Shown here in pieces: positions 37,084 to 46,783 of a stretch of DNA of 61,142 nucleotides; positions within the stretch are counted from its first letter, which is position 1, and every line of letters begins with the position of its first letter. Below the pieces are notes generated by a model. It did not search any database and was not told the origin of the DNA. It saw only the letters and a list, made by a program, of their open reading frames with translations. The stretch comes from Rhodospirillales bacterium (GTDB lineage: Bacteria; Pseudomonadota; Alphaproteobacteria; Rhodospirillales; Casp-alpha2). The DNA is taken from assembly GCA_021775095.1 (NCBI GenBank), contig JAJFII010000059.1, positions 1 through 61,142 on the forward strand. Direction: 5' to 3'. The position numbers and the translations under genes were made by a program.

Positions 37084-38253
37084 TTAACAACAACATTTAT
37101 CGGCAACTTGCCAAAACTTCTCGATTTGAACGGAAATATCTTGCGGTTGGTTGCCGACAAAAAACCCGTGGTCATGGGCAATGTCGGCATTTACAACGTC
37201 GTTAACCGTTTCAATGTCGTAATGCCTGATGACATCATGGCGCAGGATGTTGCCCCCGGTTATCATCCGATAACCGATATCCGCTTGTTTGAGGGCAGCG
37301 AACAAACGGTCCCGGTCGAGCCCCATCGCCGGATTTAGGATGACCGGAAACGAAAACGAAGAACTGGTTCCGTTTTCCTGCTGAATGATAAAACGCTCAT
37401 CGGCTCCAAACCGGCTTTGAAACACTGCCAGATTCCTGCGTCTGATCGCCGTCATTTCCGGCATTTTTTCCAGTTGTTTCAGACCAATTGCACCACTGAA
37501 TTCAATGGGCCGAACGTTGTAACCGGGCAAAATGAACCGGTAGGCTTCATAAAAATCATTACTTCTGCTGTCCAAAAGTGGTGAGTCGTCAGGTAGCTCC
37601 CGTGTCCAGCCATGGGCCCGCAAGGAAAGTGATAAATGGTAAAGTTCCTGGTCATTGGTCAGGATCATTCCCCCTTCCATGGTGGCGATATGATGGGAAT
37701 AGAAAAAACTAAAGGTATTCAGATGGCCAAAGGTCCCGGTTTTTTGCCCGGCCACCTCAGCATCTGCCGACTCACAATTATCTTCGAGAAAATACAAGCC
37801 GTTTGCATTCGCAAAATCCCTTAACAGATCCAACGCCGCCGGATTTCCCAAAATTGAAACACCGACAATCATTCTCGTCTTGTCGGTCAAGGCATCGTTA
37901 AGTTGGGAAATATCGATGTTTAATGTATCAAGTTCGACATCGACGACTTTCATTTTCAAACCGTATTGTTGAAGCGGGTGATAGGTAGTTGCCCAGGCGA
38001 TGGCCGGGACAATCACCTCGTCACCGCGTTGTAAGGGCTTGTGTTTTTTGTAAAACAGACTGGCGACGGAGAGCAGATTGGCGGACGACCCGGAATTGAC
38101 CATCACAGCGTATTTCATTGAGAAGTAGTCCGCAAATGCCCGTTCGAATTCCGCAACTTTCGAGCTCATGGTGAATTGATCTGAAGCCACGACCTCGTCA
38201 ATCGCCGAATATTCCTCTTCATTCCAGGATGTGGATGCTAAATCATAAAACAT
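37084..38253 (-). CDS. ColD-like PLP-dependent sugar 3-dehydratase (DegT/DnrJ/EryC1 fold)
   Basis: 389 residues. The fold and motifs are of the DegT aminotransferases (SGSSANLLSVASL near 55; LEDNCESADAEV near 155), but the lysine that anchors PLP is replaced by His in SFFYSHHIATMEGGM near residue 185. That His exchange, together with RAHGWTRELPDDSP and FILPGYNVRPIEFSGAIG, is what I know from ColD, the GDP-4-keto-6-deoxymannose 3-dehydratase, which uses PMP. No cysteine cluster for an E1-type iron-sulfur site is seen, only a CCC at the very end. Removes the 3-OH of a 4-keto sugar; the nucleotide and sugar here are not established. Confidence 0.88.
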   Translation of the reverse strand: MFYDLASTSWNEEEYSAIDEVVASDQFTMSSKVAEFERAFADYFSMKYAVMVNSGSSANLLSVASLFYKKHKPLQRGDEVIVPAIAWATTYHPLQQYGLKMKVVDVELDTLNIDISQLNDALTDKTRMIVGVSILGNPAALDLLRDFANANGLYFLEDNCESADAEVAGQKTGTFGHLNTFSFFYSHHIATMEGGMILTNDQELYHLSLSLRAHGWTRELPDDSPLLDSRSNDFYEAYRFILPGYNVRPIEFSGAIGLKQLEKMPEMTAIRRRNLAVFQSRFGADERFIIQQENGTSSSFSFPVILNPAMGLDRDRLFAALKQADIGYRMITGGNILRHDVIRHYDIETVNDVVNADIAHDHGFFVGNQPQDISVQIEKFWQVADKCCC

Positions 38254-38296
38254 AGGTAACCATCACTTCGCTAACATCTTTGACCTAAAATGAATT

Positions 38297-39361
38297 TTAA
38301 AAGGGCCCTTTAAAGGAACTCTGATAGGTGAGTTTTGCACGATCCGGGTCTGGCTGCCATGGCGGTTTATCTGGATGAACCATTGAATAAATCTTAGCGG
38401 CAATCGACCCCGGATTGGGATAAAAGGCGTCTTCTATGGATGGCGATGTGGGGCAGGTTGTTGGCGCAAACCCCATCCGCGCCATCCCTATGCCACTGGA
38501 TGTCAGCCCGGACTCGGCCGCGCAAGCCAGAATTTCCGCGCTCATACCACAGGCTGTCCAGGCGTTGTCGACAACCAGCAATTGACCGGTTTTTTGCGCT
38601 GACATTAAGATCGTTGCCATATCAAGCGGCTTTAACCAAATGGGATCAATGACTTCAACATGGATCCCCTGTTCCGCCAACAGCTCCCGGGCCCGCAAAC
38701 ATTCCGGCACCATATTTGAAATTCCAACCAGCGTCAGATCGTTTCCCTCTGCGCAAACCCGTGCTGTGCCCGGCTCAACCTCAAAGGAGCCCGTCGGCAC
38801 GTAAGCTTCCGTATAATACAGCAGTCGATGCTCCACAAATATCACCGGGTTATTGTCACGAATTGCGGCGATCAGGCACCCTTTTGCATCATAGGCATTG
38901 GAAGGTGCTACAACTTTGAGGCCGGGGATATGGGCAAATAAGGAATATAAGGCCTGCGAATGCTGAGCACCCTGCCCCCAGGACTTGCCAATAGAAGCCC
39001 GTTCAACCAACGGAACCTTTAATTGCCCGCCATACATATAATGGGTTTTCGCTGCCATATTGATGAGCTGGTTCATACAAAGCAGCAAAAAATCCTGCCG
39101 AATATGGACGTGAACCGGTCGCATGCCCGCCATGGCTGCGCCGACCGCGAACCCGGTCATAGCATCTTCAGACAGGGGCGTCGAAAACGCCCGGTCCTTA
39201 CCATATTTTTCCTGCAAACCCTGTGTTGTGCCATGAATGGCAATGTGATCATCCAGATCAATACCAAAAGTAATGACGTTTTCATCGCGTGCCATTTCCT
39301 GATCAACCGCTTCCAGAAGAGCGCCGGCATATCCTAACAATCGATGCCCATTAGTCGGCAT
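38297..39361 (-). CDS. Pyruvate dehydrogenase E1 beta-like (transketolase C-terminal type) subunit
   Basis: About 354 residues from MPTNGHRLLGYAGALLEAV. The ATG lies inside the last codons of the alpha gene (11-base overlap); an alternative start 75 bases upstream would run further into it. Pyrimidine-binding domain with FSTPLSEDAMTGFAVGAAM near 65, then HVHIRQDFLLLCMNQLINMAA, and LVERASIGKSWGQGAQHSQAL near 125. C-terminal domain from about 215. Ends PDRAKLTYQSSFKGPF. No E2 or E3 component anywhere in the window. Confidence 0.87.
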   Translation of the reverse strand: MPTNGHRLLGYAGALLEAVDQEMARDENVITFGIDLDDHIAIHGTTQGLQEKYGKDRAFSTPLSEDAMTGFAVGAAMAGMRPVHVHIRQDFLLLCMNQLINMAAKTHYMYGGQLKVPLVERASIGKSWGQGAQHSQALYSLFAHIPGLKVVAPSNAYDAKGCLIAAIRDNNPVIFVEHRLLYYTEAYVPTGSFEVEPGTARVCAEGNDLTLVGISNMVPECLRARELLAEQGIHVEVIDPIWLKPLDMATILMSAQKTGQLLVVDNAWTACGMSAEILACAAESGLTSSGIGMARMGFAPTTCPTSPSIEDAFYPNPGSIAAKIYSMVHPDKPPWQPDPDRAKLTYQSSFKGPF

Positions 39362-40322
39362 AAACGTATTCCCATAACTCTTGCGTTTTCGGGAAAGGGC
39401 TATCCTCAGCGAAACGTTCAGCACATTCAATTTCACCGGTTATTTGTGAATCGATCTGCGCACGTACCCCCTCATCCAATTTTTTGGCGATTCGCGCAAC
39501 CTGGTCGTTGGCAACCCATGGTGCCATTTCATCCCGGGTTCGGTAACCCGCGTCAAAGTCTTCATTTGGCCCCACATGTTGCCGCCAACGGTAGGTATGA
39601 CACTCTAAAAACTGGGGGCCCGATCCGGATCGGAGTTTCTCAATCGCCGCACCGGCCTTGTGGTGTATCTCGAGGATATCCATGCCGGTAACAGCCGCCG
39701 TTTCGATGCCAAACCCCGCGACCTTCGATAACAGATTCCTTTGGCTCCAGCGTTTTTCGATGGAGGCGTGAATAGCCAAACCATTATTTTCACAGACAAA
39801 CAAGATTGGCAGTTTGTGCAAAGAGGCAAAATTAAGCGTTTCGTAAAACACGCCTTCTTCCGTCGCACCATCGCCAAAAAAGCAGGCAATGACCTGGCCT
39901 TTCGCCTGTTGCTTCAAGCGCCATGCGTACCCCATTGCGACGGGGATATGGGTCGAAACGACAGCCGAACTGCCGAGTATATTGTGCGACATATCGATCA
40001 TGTGCATTGAGCCGCCCTTGCCGCGTGCGCACCCATCCGTTTTGCCAAACAATTCTGCCATGAATTGATTTAAATTGCCTCCCTTGGCCAGATACAACGC
40101 GTGCCCCCGATAGGTTCCGACGACAACGTCATCGCGGTTCAAATTGTCACAGATACCAACGGATATGGCTTCCTGACCAATGGACAGATGAATTGGGCTT
40201 TTGATTTTATCGCTTGGGTAAATTTCCGCGATACGTTCTTCAACGCATCGTATGCGCTGCAAAGATTCATATAATCGCCTATAATCATCACTGGATAGAG
40301 TTGATTGTCTGGTTTTTTCCAT
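39351..40322 (-). CDS. Pyruvate dehydrogenase E1 alpha-like, thiamine diphosphate-dependent subunit
   Basis: 323 residues. The thiamine diphosphate motif is intact: CFFGDGATEEGVFYETLNFA...VCENNGLAI, at about 160-200. Other marks: PIHLSIGQEAISVG near 43, GTYRGHALYLAKGGNLNQFMAELFGK near 68, and GKGGSMHMIDMSH near 100. In a normal PDH gene cluster an E2 and E3 follow; here the neighbours are a heptose kinase and a ColD-like dehydratase. I infer transfer of a C2 unit from pyruvate to a sugar ketone, by analogy with AviB1/AviB2. Confidence 0.87.
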   Translation of the reverse strand: MEKTRQSTLSSDDYRRLYESLQRIRCVEERIAEIYPSDKIKSPIHLSIGQEAISVGICDNLNRDDVVVGTYRGHALYLAKGGNLNQFMAELFGKTDGCARGKGGSMHMIDMSHNILGSSAVVSTHIPVAMGYAWRLKQQAKGQVIACFFGDGATEEGVFYETLNFASLHKLPILFVCENNGLAIHASIEKRWSQRNLLSKVAGFGIETAAVTGMDILEIHHKAGAAIEKLRSGSGPQFLECHTYRWRQHVGPNEDFDAGYRTRDEMAPWVANDQVARIAKKLDEGVRAQIDSQITGEIECAERFAEDSPFPKTQELWEYVYAD

Positions 40323-40352
40323 GACTCGATTTCTTTCAAACCCGCAAAGACA

Positions 40353-41342
40353 TCATATCTGAGAACTGCTTATTACCTTAGAGCCGACATCGTCGATATT
40401 AAATTTGACCTCGACAAGACTATCCAAACGCTCCTTTACTTTGTTTCGTTTATCGGGTTCGACAAAAAAAAGCATAAAACCGCCGCCACCTGCCCCCAGA
40501 ACTTTACCGCCCAATGCGCCCGCATCCTGTGCCGCCTCCATTAGATCGTCCAAAGCGGGAGTCGAAACTTCGTCGGCAAGTTCACGTTTCAGTCTCCACG
40601 TATCGTTGAGCATGTATCCGATATCCGAAATTGGGTGGTTGGGCGACTCGATTATATTTACAGCCTCGTCAACCATTTCCATCATCCTGTGAATTTGCGT
40701 TTGCCGACGAGAGAAATTAGCGATCTGCTTTTCTGCAATATCTGAAGCAAATCGGGAATATCCTGAAAACACCAGCATCAGGTTTTTAACCAGTTCATTG
40801 CGGCGATCCAACGATGCGTTGAGGGGGGTGACGACAAAATTATTATCCCGGCTAAAGTCAATCCTGTTGAACCCGCCGTATGCCGCCCAAACCTGATCTT
40901 GCGAGCCGACATGTTCCTTAAGTAAATTCCGCTCCACATGAATTGAGGCTTTCGCGAGGTCCTCCTTGCTTATCAATTCACCATAAAAATCTTTCACCAG
41001 ATTAATCAGTCCAACGGTAAAGGAAGAGCTTGAGCCAAGTCCTGCTCGGGCCGGCAAGTCACCGTCGTGGTGAATTTGCAGCCCGACATTTGGCGGCAAA
41101 TATTCAAGTACGCCGCGTACCGCCGGATGTTGAATTTCGGAAATTGACCGAACCAACTCGATTTTTGAATGAACGACGCGATGGCGATATTCAAAAAACG
41201 GCGGTAATTCTCTGAGGGAAATATAACAATGTTTATCGATTGCCATCCCAACCACACGTCCACCGTGTTGGCTATACCATTTGGGATAGTCAGAGCCGCC
41301 GCCAAACAGGGAAATACGAAAGGGAGTTCGCGAAATAATCAA
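40353..41342 (-). CDS. hddA: GHMP kinase, D-glycero-alpha-D-manno-heptose 7-phosphate kinase-like
   Basis: About 330 residues from a TTG at 41342, giving MIISRTPFRISLFGGGSDYP, the usual N-terminus of HddA-type kinases; AGAGG lies 7 bases before it. A reading from 41423 adds 27 residues of non-conserved sequence. Motifs: LPARAGLGSSSSFTVGL (ATP loop) near 108 and GKVLGAGGGGFMLFF near 285. First gene of the six-gene operon. Supplies a 1,7-bisphosphate heptose for nucleotide activation; GmhA and GmhB partners are not here. Confidence 0.82.
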   Translation of the reverse strand: MIISRTPFRISLFGGGSDYPKWYSQHGGRVVGMAIDKHCYISLRELPPFFEYRHRVVHSKIELVRSISEIQHPAVRGVLEYLPPNVGLQIHHDGDLPARAGLGSSSSFTVGLINLVKDFYGELISKEDLAKASIHVERNLLKEHVGSQDQVWAAYGGFNRIDFSRDNNFVVTPLNASLDRRNELVKNLMLVFSGYSRFASDIAEKQIANFSRRQTQIHRMMEMVDEAVNIIESPNHPISDIGYMLNDTWRLKRELADEVSTPALDDLMEAAQDAGALGGKVLGAGGGGFMLFFVEPDKRNKVKERLDSLVEVKFNIDDVGSKVISSSQI

Positions 41343-41683
41343 AGGAGAACCTCTGGATCGGAAAGCCAGGAGTGGCGTCAGTGAAAACGCCTTCAAGGTA
41401 GATAGAATTCTCCCCAATTCCAAGCGCCAAAGGTTTCATCAAAGGGCGACAATTGACCGTGTCATAAAACACCGTCGGTGAATGGGTATCGGCAAGTTGG
41501 CGTCGCCGAAAAATCGATCTCGCGACTTGCCATATCATCGAACCGTCAGCATTTTTATAGGTCTCGTGTTCTCTCGAACTGAGCCTGAACCCGTTATTTT
41601 TCTACTGAACGAAAGGACGGAAGCGAAGGAGCGCCGACGCACGGAGGTCCGATTCAACCTCTATATATCCACCGAGTTCGTCG
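41343..41683. other. Intergenic leader of the sugar operon
   Basis: About 340 bases between rlmH and the GHMP kinase, no convincing gene. Likely holds the operon promoter, though no clear -35/-10 pair stands out. Marks one boundary of the insertion between rlmH and gpmI. Confidence 0.45.
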
Positions 41684-42142
41684 TCAGTCGCGATGGTAAG
41701 GGTGCCCCGCTTGAATGCATTGGGCCCGGTAAACCTGTTCGGCGATGAGCCCGCGAACCAACATGTGGGGCCAGGTTTGTTTACCCAGACACATGCGGAA
41801 ATCACATTTTTCCAGGAGCGCCGGATCGAGCCCGTCAGCCCCGCCAATAATAAACGCAAGATCCCGGGCACCCTGATCGCGCCACCGGCCCAACTTGGCC
41901 GCAAACTCTGGGCTTGTCAGGTCCCGGCCCCGTTCATCCAGGGCCACACGAATAGCACCGTCAGGGACCGCTGCGTCGATCAGCATCGCATCTCGACGTT
42001 TGCGTTGGGAACCGGACAGGGGTTTTTTCTCTTCGACTTCACGCAGCTCAAAGGGAGATGTAATCCGCCGTTTGTAATGATCAAACAGCTCCCGTTCCGG
42101 CCCAGATTTTGCTCGGCCAACGGCAACTAAAGTCAATCGCAT
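41684..42142 (-). CDS. rlmH: 23S rRNA (pseudouridine1915-N3)-methyltransferase
   Basis: 152 residues, SPOUT-class knotted methyltransferase. MRLTLVAVGRAKSGPERELFDHYKRRI at the start, FIIGGADGLDPALLEK near residue 100, and the end segment LIAEQVYRAQCIQAGHPYHRD. Follows rsfS by 41 bases. Confidence 0.95.
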   Translation of the reverse strand: MRLTLVAVGRAKSGPERELFDHYKRRITSPFELREVEEKKPLSGSQRKRRDAMLIDAAVPDGAIRVALDERGRDLTSPEFAAKLGRWRDQGARDLAFIIGGADGLDPALLEKCDFRMCLGKQTWPHMLVRGLIAEQVYRAQCIQAGHPYHRD

Positions 42143-42183
42143 GGTAGCTCCTTAATGGCAACCAACGCATCCCATTGGACGGG

Positions 42184-42609
42184 TCAGGCCGGAGCTGCGC
42201 TCGCCGGTTCCGCTGTCGGTGCGGCAGGAGCTGTCCAGATTTTTTCCAGATTGTAAAAATTCCGGACTTCTGGTCTGAACAGGTGAATAATCACATCACC
42301 GGCGTCAATCAACACCCAATCGCATTGGGGTGCGCCTTCGATGGCGATGCCCTTAACACCTTCGCTTTTCAGATTGCGTTGAATGTGATCAGTCATCGCG
42401 CCAACGTGTCTTTGCGATGTACCCGTGGCAACAACCAGATAATCTGCGATTTCGGTTTTGCCTTCCAAATCGATAACAACGATATTTTCGGCCTTGTCAT
42501 CATCGAGATATGCTTCCACGAACTTGAGAACTTCGCCTCCGCTCGGGATAGCCTTTTGACGTTGTGGTATGAGTTTAGTCCTTTCTTCTCTTGTCTGCAT
42601 TGCGTTCAT
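42184..42609 (-). CDS. rsfS: Ribosome silencing factor
   Basis: 141 residues (Iojap/RsfS), binds L14 and blocks subunit joining. Core motifs DLEGKTEIADYLVVATGTSQRHVGAM and IEGAPQCDWVLIDAGDVIIHLFRPEVRNFYNLEKIW. Ala/Pro-rich tail. nadD stops directly before its start, so they are co-transcribed. Confidence 0.95.
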   Translation of the reverse strand: MNAMQTREERTKLIPQRQKAIPSGGEVLKFVEAYLDDDKAENIVVIDLEGKTEIADYLVVATGTSQRHVGAMTDHIQRNLKSEGVKGIAIEGAPQCDWVLIDAGDVIIHLFRPEVRNFYNLEKIWTAPAAPTAEPASAAPA

Positions 42610-43251
42610 TTAATTCGTCCAGTCGCCTTTTGAGCGGGCACGAATTTCCGTTGCGGAAATGGAGTTAAGCGGTGTTTTCAAAAATACCCAGGCTGGCGGT
42701 TTCATGTCCGCGAGTCGTTTGGCATTTGTTCGGTCAACCCGGCTTCGGGAGAACCTCCGTACCGCTTTGGCGTTTTCCGCATTTAAAGAATAGGTGGGTC
42801 TTGCAAAAATCGCAACGGGTAGTGTGAGGAATATGGTCGCCCAGTTATACCATTGGTCGATCTGCACCAGATTATCGGCCCCCATCAGCCACACAAATTT
42901 GCCCCCGGGGAAGCGTTTTTTGAGGGCAGGCAGGGTGTCCGCCGTATATTGGGTCCCCAGATATTGCTCGATATCGGTAACCACAATGTGCCGATGGCGA
43001 GCGACGTCACGGGCTTTTTCCATGCGATCGCACAGTGGCGCCATATCTTGGCTTGATTTCAGCGGATTTTGCGGTGAAACCAGCCACCAGATTCGATCCA
43101 GGCGCAAATGCGAAAACGCCATGCGTGAGATATGTAAATGGCCTTCGTGCGCCGGATTAAAGGACCCGCCCATTAAACCGACACGCTGACCGCGCGGCAC
43201 AACAAGTCGTTGTCGAAGATGAAGGGGCCTGGCACTCATTAGGGACGGCAC
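42610..43251 (-). CDS. nadD: Nicotinate-mononucleotide adenylyltransferase
   Basis: 213 residues, NAD synthesis. Motifs: [22 protein letters not shown] (HIGH-type) near residue 23, [10 protein letters not shown] near 55, [12 protein letters not shown] near 125, and [12 protein letters not shown] near the C-terminus. Overlaps the proA end by 13 bases. Confidence 0.94.
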   Translation of the reverse strand: MPSLMSARPLHLRQRLVVPRGQRVGLMGGSFNPAHEGHLHISRMAFSHLRLDRIWWLVSPQNPLKSSQDMAPLCDRMEKARDVARHRHIVVTDIEQYLGTQYTADTLPALKKRFPGGKFVWLMGADNLVQIDQWYNWATIFLTLPVAIFARPTYSLNAENAKAVRRFSRSRVDRTNAKRLADMKPPAWVFLKTPLNSISATEIRARSKGDWTN

Positions 43252-44510
43252 TGTCCGGTGCCCCTGACCAGATATTTGGAACTGGTCAGTTGTTCAACCC
43301 CAACCGGCCCCCTGGCATGGAGTTTACCGGTAGATATTCCTATCTCGGCACCCATGCCGAATTCGCCGCCATCGGCGTATTGGGTCGATGCATTTACCAT
43401 CACAATAGCCGAATCGACACGGTTCAGAAAGGTCTCTGCCAATACCGCATTCTCCGTTATAATGGCTTCCGTATGGCTCGAACCGTGGGTTGCGATATGA
43501 TCGATCGCCTCGTCGATACCGGCGACGGTTTTCACCGATATAATGGCATCCAGATATTCGGTTTTCCAATCGTCCTCGGTCGCCGCGACGACGCGCGGAT
43601 CGAGGGCTTGGGTTGGCAAATCGCCACGCACTTCACAGCCGGCATCGATCAAACCATTGAGAATGGCAGGCAAAATCTGCGCTGCCACTGCTCGATCAAC
43701 AAGCAGGGTTTCCGTTGACCCGCAAATGCCCGTACGCCGCATTTTGGCGTTCAGGACAATGTTTTTTGCCATGTCCGGATCGGCGTCCTCGGCCACATAG
43801 GTGTGACAGATGCCCTCCAGATGTTTGAATAGAGGAATTTTACTCTCGTTCGTCACCCGTTCAACTAACGATTTTCCACCGCGCGGAACAATCACATCGA
43901 TGTAGTCAACCAGCTTCAACATCTCTCCGACGGCGGCCCGGTCGGTGGTTGGAATACGCTGAATGGCGTTTTCAGGTAGTCCTGCCGCCCGCAGGCCTTC
44001 CAGCAGGCAATCGAGGATTGCGGCGGAGGAATGGAAACTTTCCGATCCACCACGCAGAATTGCCGCATTGCCGGCTTTCAAACACAAGGCACCCGCGTCA
44101 GCCGTTACATTGGGCCGAGATTCGTAAATGATCCCGATAACGCCCAAAGGAACCCGTTTACGCTGAATAACCAGGCCATTGGGTCGGTCCCACTCGGACG
44201 TGATCGTACCGACGGGGTCGTCGAGGTTGGCAATTTCCTCAAGCCCCTGGGCCATGGCTTCCACTCGGTCCTCGTCCAGCAAAAGGCGGTCCAACAGGGC
44301 CTCCGTCAGACCCTTGTCTTTCGCCAACTCCATATCCTTAGCGTTTGCCGAACGAATCTGTTTTTGCCTGCGGCGCAAGGCGTCGGCCGCTTTCACCAGA
44401 GCGAGATTTTTTGCTTCGCTCGACGCGACAGCCAACGCGCGCGCCGCCATTTTGGCATTTTTGCCAAGCGTCTCCAAAAGGTCTTTAAACGTCTGCTCAG
44501 TGCCGGTCAT
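43239..44510 (-). CDS. proA: Gamma-glutamyl phosphate reductase
   Basis: 423 residues, second step of proline synthesis. Aldehyde-dehydrogenase fold with [26 protein letters not shown] near 115, [15 protein letters not shown] near 220 and the catalytic Cys in [12 protein letters not shown] near 255. Follows proB by 9 bases. Confidence 0.96.
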   Translation of the reverse strand: MTGTEQTFKDLLETLGKNAKMAARALAVASSEAKNLALVKAADALRRRQKQIRSANAKDMELAKDKGLTEALLDRLLLDEDRVEAMAQGLEEIANLDDPVGTITSEWDRPNGLVIQRKRVPLGVIGIIYESRPNVTADAGALCLKAGNAAILRGGSESFHSSAAILDCLLEGLRAAGLPENAIQRIPTTDRAAVGEMLKLVDYIDVIVPRGGKSLVERVTNESKIPLFKHLEGICHTYVAEDADPDMAKNIVLNAKMRRTGICGSTETLLVDRAVAAQILPAILNGLIDAGCEVRGDLPTQALDPRVVAATEDDWKTEYLDAIISVKTVAGIDEAIDHIATHGSSHTEAIITENAVLAETFLNRVDSAIVMVNASTQYADGGEFGMGAEIGISTGKLHARGPVGVEQLTSSKYLVRGTGQCRP

Positions 44511-44519
44511 GGGGTTATC

Positions 44520-45644
44520 TCAATTCAATACCAAATCGTCACGGTGTATCATTTCATCTCTGCCACGATATCCCAGTATGTTTTCGATTTCACTGGTTTT
44601 ATAACCGATGATTTTGCGCGCATCGTCCGCCGAATAGGCGACAAGCCCGCGGGCAACTTCCTGGCCTGACGCACCTTCAATGATGATTGCATCACCGCGC
44701 TCGAACTCCCCTTCGATGGACGTAATCCCTGCCGGCAACAAACTTTTTCCCGATTTCAAAGCGCCCAAGGCGCCATCATCAACAACCACCGTGCCATTGG
44801 GTTTTAAGGATCCGGCTATCCATTGTTTGCGGGCGGTTTTCGGATTTGCCGTCGGCACGAACCGTGTACACACCCCCCCGGCTTCGACCCGACGAATGGG
44901 ATAGTCTTCGGTCCCGTTGGCAATAATCATGCAGGTTCCCGCACCCAAAGCAATCTTCGCCGCAGCCAGTTTGGTAACCATCCCGCCGGAACCCTCTGCA
45001 CTTTTTCCGGTTCCGGCCATGGCGACAATTTTCGGCGACAACTCGCCTTTAATCAACGCGATATGAACCGCATCAGGATGGAGGGTTGGATCGCGGTCAT
45101 AAAGCCCGTCCATATGGGAGAGGACAACCAGCATATCGGCACTGATCATCGCCGCAACCCGGGCCGCGAGCCGGTCATTGTCACCGAACCGAATTTCATC
45201 GGTTGCAACCGTATCATTCTCGTTAATCAAAGGCACTGCCCCCAGCCGGAGCAGGGTTTCGAGGGTGTTGCGGGCATTTATGTAACGCCGGCGGTTTTCG
45301 CTGTCATCCAGGGTGATCAGAACCTGCGCCAAGGTCAGATCATGGTGGGCCAAAACTTCCTGATAAGCGTGCGCCAAACGGACCATGCCGGTTGCCGCCG
45401 CGGCCTGGCTTTCCTCAAGCCTTAATCGGCTGTTTGAAAGATTAAGATGACGACGACCGACGGCTATGGCACCGGAAGAGACAACAAGCACTTCCTGGCC
45501 CCGGGCCCGCAGCCGGGCGATGTCTTCAGCCAGCGTTTCCAACCAGGGGCGCCGCACTTCGCCGGTTTTTTTGTCGACCAGTAGGGCAGAGCCAATCTTG
45601 ATGACAATCCGTTTGGCCTCTGAAATATCGACCTGCGCGCTCAT
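44520..45644 (-). CDS. proB: Glutamate 5-kinase
   Basis: 374 residues, first step of proline synthesis. Kinase domain with [12 protein letters not shown] near residue 12, [14 protein letters not shown] near 53, NENDTVAT near 140 and [15 protein letters not shown]-like EGSGGMVTK near 215; a C-terminal PUA domain from about 280 ([19 protein letters not shown]). The start overlaps the obgE stop by 4 bases. Confidence 0.96.
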   Translation of the reverse strand: MSAQVDISEAKRIVIKIGSALLVDKKTGEVRRPWLETLAEDIARLRARGQEVLVVSSGAIAVGRRHLNLSNSRLRLEESQAAAATGMVRLAHAYQEVLAHHDLTLAQVLITLDDSENRRRYINARNTLETLLRLGAVPLINENDTVATDEIRFGDNDRLAARVAAMISADMLVVLSHMDGLYDRDPTLHPDAVHIALIKGELSPKIVAMAGTGKSAEGSGGMVTKLAAAKIALGAGTCMIIANGTEDYPIRRVEAGGVCTRFVPTANPKTARKQWIAGSLKPNGTVVVDDGALGALKSGKSLLPAGITSIEGEFERGDAIIIEGASGQEVARGLVAYSADDARKIIGYKTSEIENILGYRGRDEMIHRDDLVLN

Positions 45645-46678
45645 GGTTGGTATACCCGTTGCGTCTGGTTGTCCTCCTCAGCTGCAATACGCCGCTGTTC
45701 GATTTCGCGAAACAAATCGTTGACCAATTGTTTGACACCTGTTCCCGCGACGCCGGAAATCACAGACACCGATTTTCCCGTGGCTTTTTGCAAGGCCTTT
45801 TTCTTTTCAGATATTTCGTCTTCGTCCAACGAATCCGATTTGTTAAGGACAACCAACTCAACTTTGTCAGAAAGTTTTGCCCCATATTGTTCGAGTTCAT
45901 TGCGAACGGTTTGGTAGCACGCCACCACATCGTTTTCGGTTCCGTCAATCAGATGAACCAAAATCGGACATCGCTCAACATGGCCGAGAAAACGGGTTCC
46001 CAGACCGGCACCATCGCTGGCACCGTCAATCAGACCCGGTATATCGGCCAGCACCAATTCGTCATGGCCGCGCGATACGACCCCTAAATTGGGATGGATG
46101 GTCGTAAACGGGTAGGCACCAATTTTCGGATGGGCTTGCGTCGTCGCCGTCAGAAACGTCGATTTTCCGGCATTGGGAAGACCAATTAATCCGGCATCGG
46201 CAATCAGTTTCATGCGCAGCCAAAACCAGCGTTCTTCACCGGGAAACCCGGGTCCGGCTTTGCGGGGCGCTTGATTTGTTGAGGTTTTGAAGCGGGTATT
46301 GCCCTGACCACCGTCGCCACCCTGGCAAATGACATACCGTTGTCCCTCTTTCGTCATATCGACAATCATCGTTTCGCGATCTTCGTCGAAAACCTGAGTT
46401 CCCACGGGCACTTTGACGACCAGATCATCGCCGCGTCCGCCGGTCCGGTTTTTGCCCATACCATGGTTACCCTTGCCGGCTTTCAGATGCTGTTTATAAC
46501 GAAAATCAATAAGGGTATTGAGATTGGCCGCACATTCGATGATCACATCACCGCCACGGCCTCCGTCGCCGCCGTCAGGCCCGCCAAACTCCACATATTT
46601 TTCACGCCGAAAGGCGATGGCGCCGGCACCACCATCACCACTTTTAACAAATATTTTTGCTTCATCTAAAAACTTCAT
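45641..46678 (-). CDS. obgE: GTPase ObgE/CgtA
   Basis: About 345 residues from [17 protein letters not shown]; an upstream in-frame start adds 15 unlikely residues. Gly-rich Obg domain to about 155 with [12 protein letters not shown] domain with [11 protein letters not shown] (G1), [12 protein letters not shown] (G3) and LNKSD (G4). Acts in late 50S ribosome assembly and stress control. Separated from rpmA by a terminator. Confidence 0.96.
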   Translation of the reverse strand: MKFLDEAKIFVKSGDGGAGAIAFRREKYVEFGGPDGGDGGRGGDVIIECAANLNTLIDFRYKQHLKAGKGNHGMGKNRTGGRGDDLVVKVPVGTQVFDEDRETMIVDMTKEGQRYVICQGGDGGQGNTRFKTSTNQAPRKAGPGFPGEERWFWLRMKLIADAGLIGLPNAGKSTFLTATTQAHPKIGAYPFTTIHPNLGVVSRGHDELVLADIPGLIDGASDGAGLGTRFLGHVERCPILVHLIDGTENDVVACYQTVRNELEQYGAKLSDKVELVVLNKSDSLDEDEISEKKKALQKATGKSVSVISGVAGTGVKQLVNDLFREIEQRRIAAEEDNQTQRVYQP

Positions 46679-46728
46679 GGGTCCTCTCCGCGCAAATGAT
46701 AACGCGAAATGTTTGGCATCCACTCACG

Positions 46729-46757
46729 AAAAAAGGGGAATGGCTTCCATTCCCCTT
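46729..46757 (-). terminator. Rho-independent terminator after rpmA
   Basis: On minus: AAGGGGAATGG, loop AAG, CCATTCCCCTT, followed by a T run. Perfect 11-base stem. Ends the rplU-rpmA transcript before obgE. Confidence 0.92.
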
Positions 46758-46783
46758 CGAAATCGAAGCGATTGGCAGCTCTC

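Noticed and set aside
41290-41538. 82-residue frame overlapping the GHMP kinase start
   Set aside because: Overlaps conserved kinase residues in another frame; no match to a known family.
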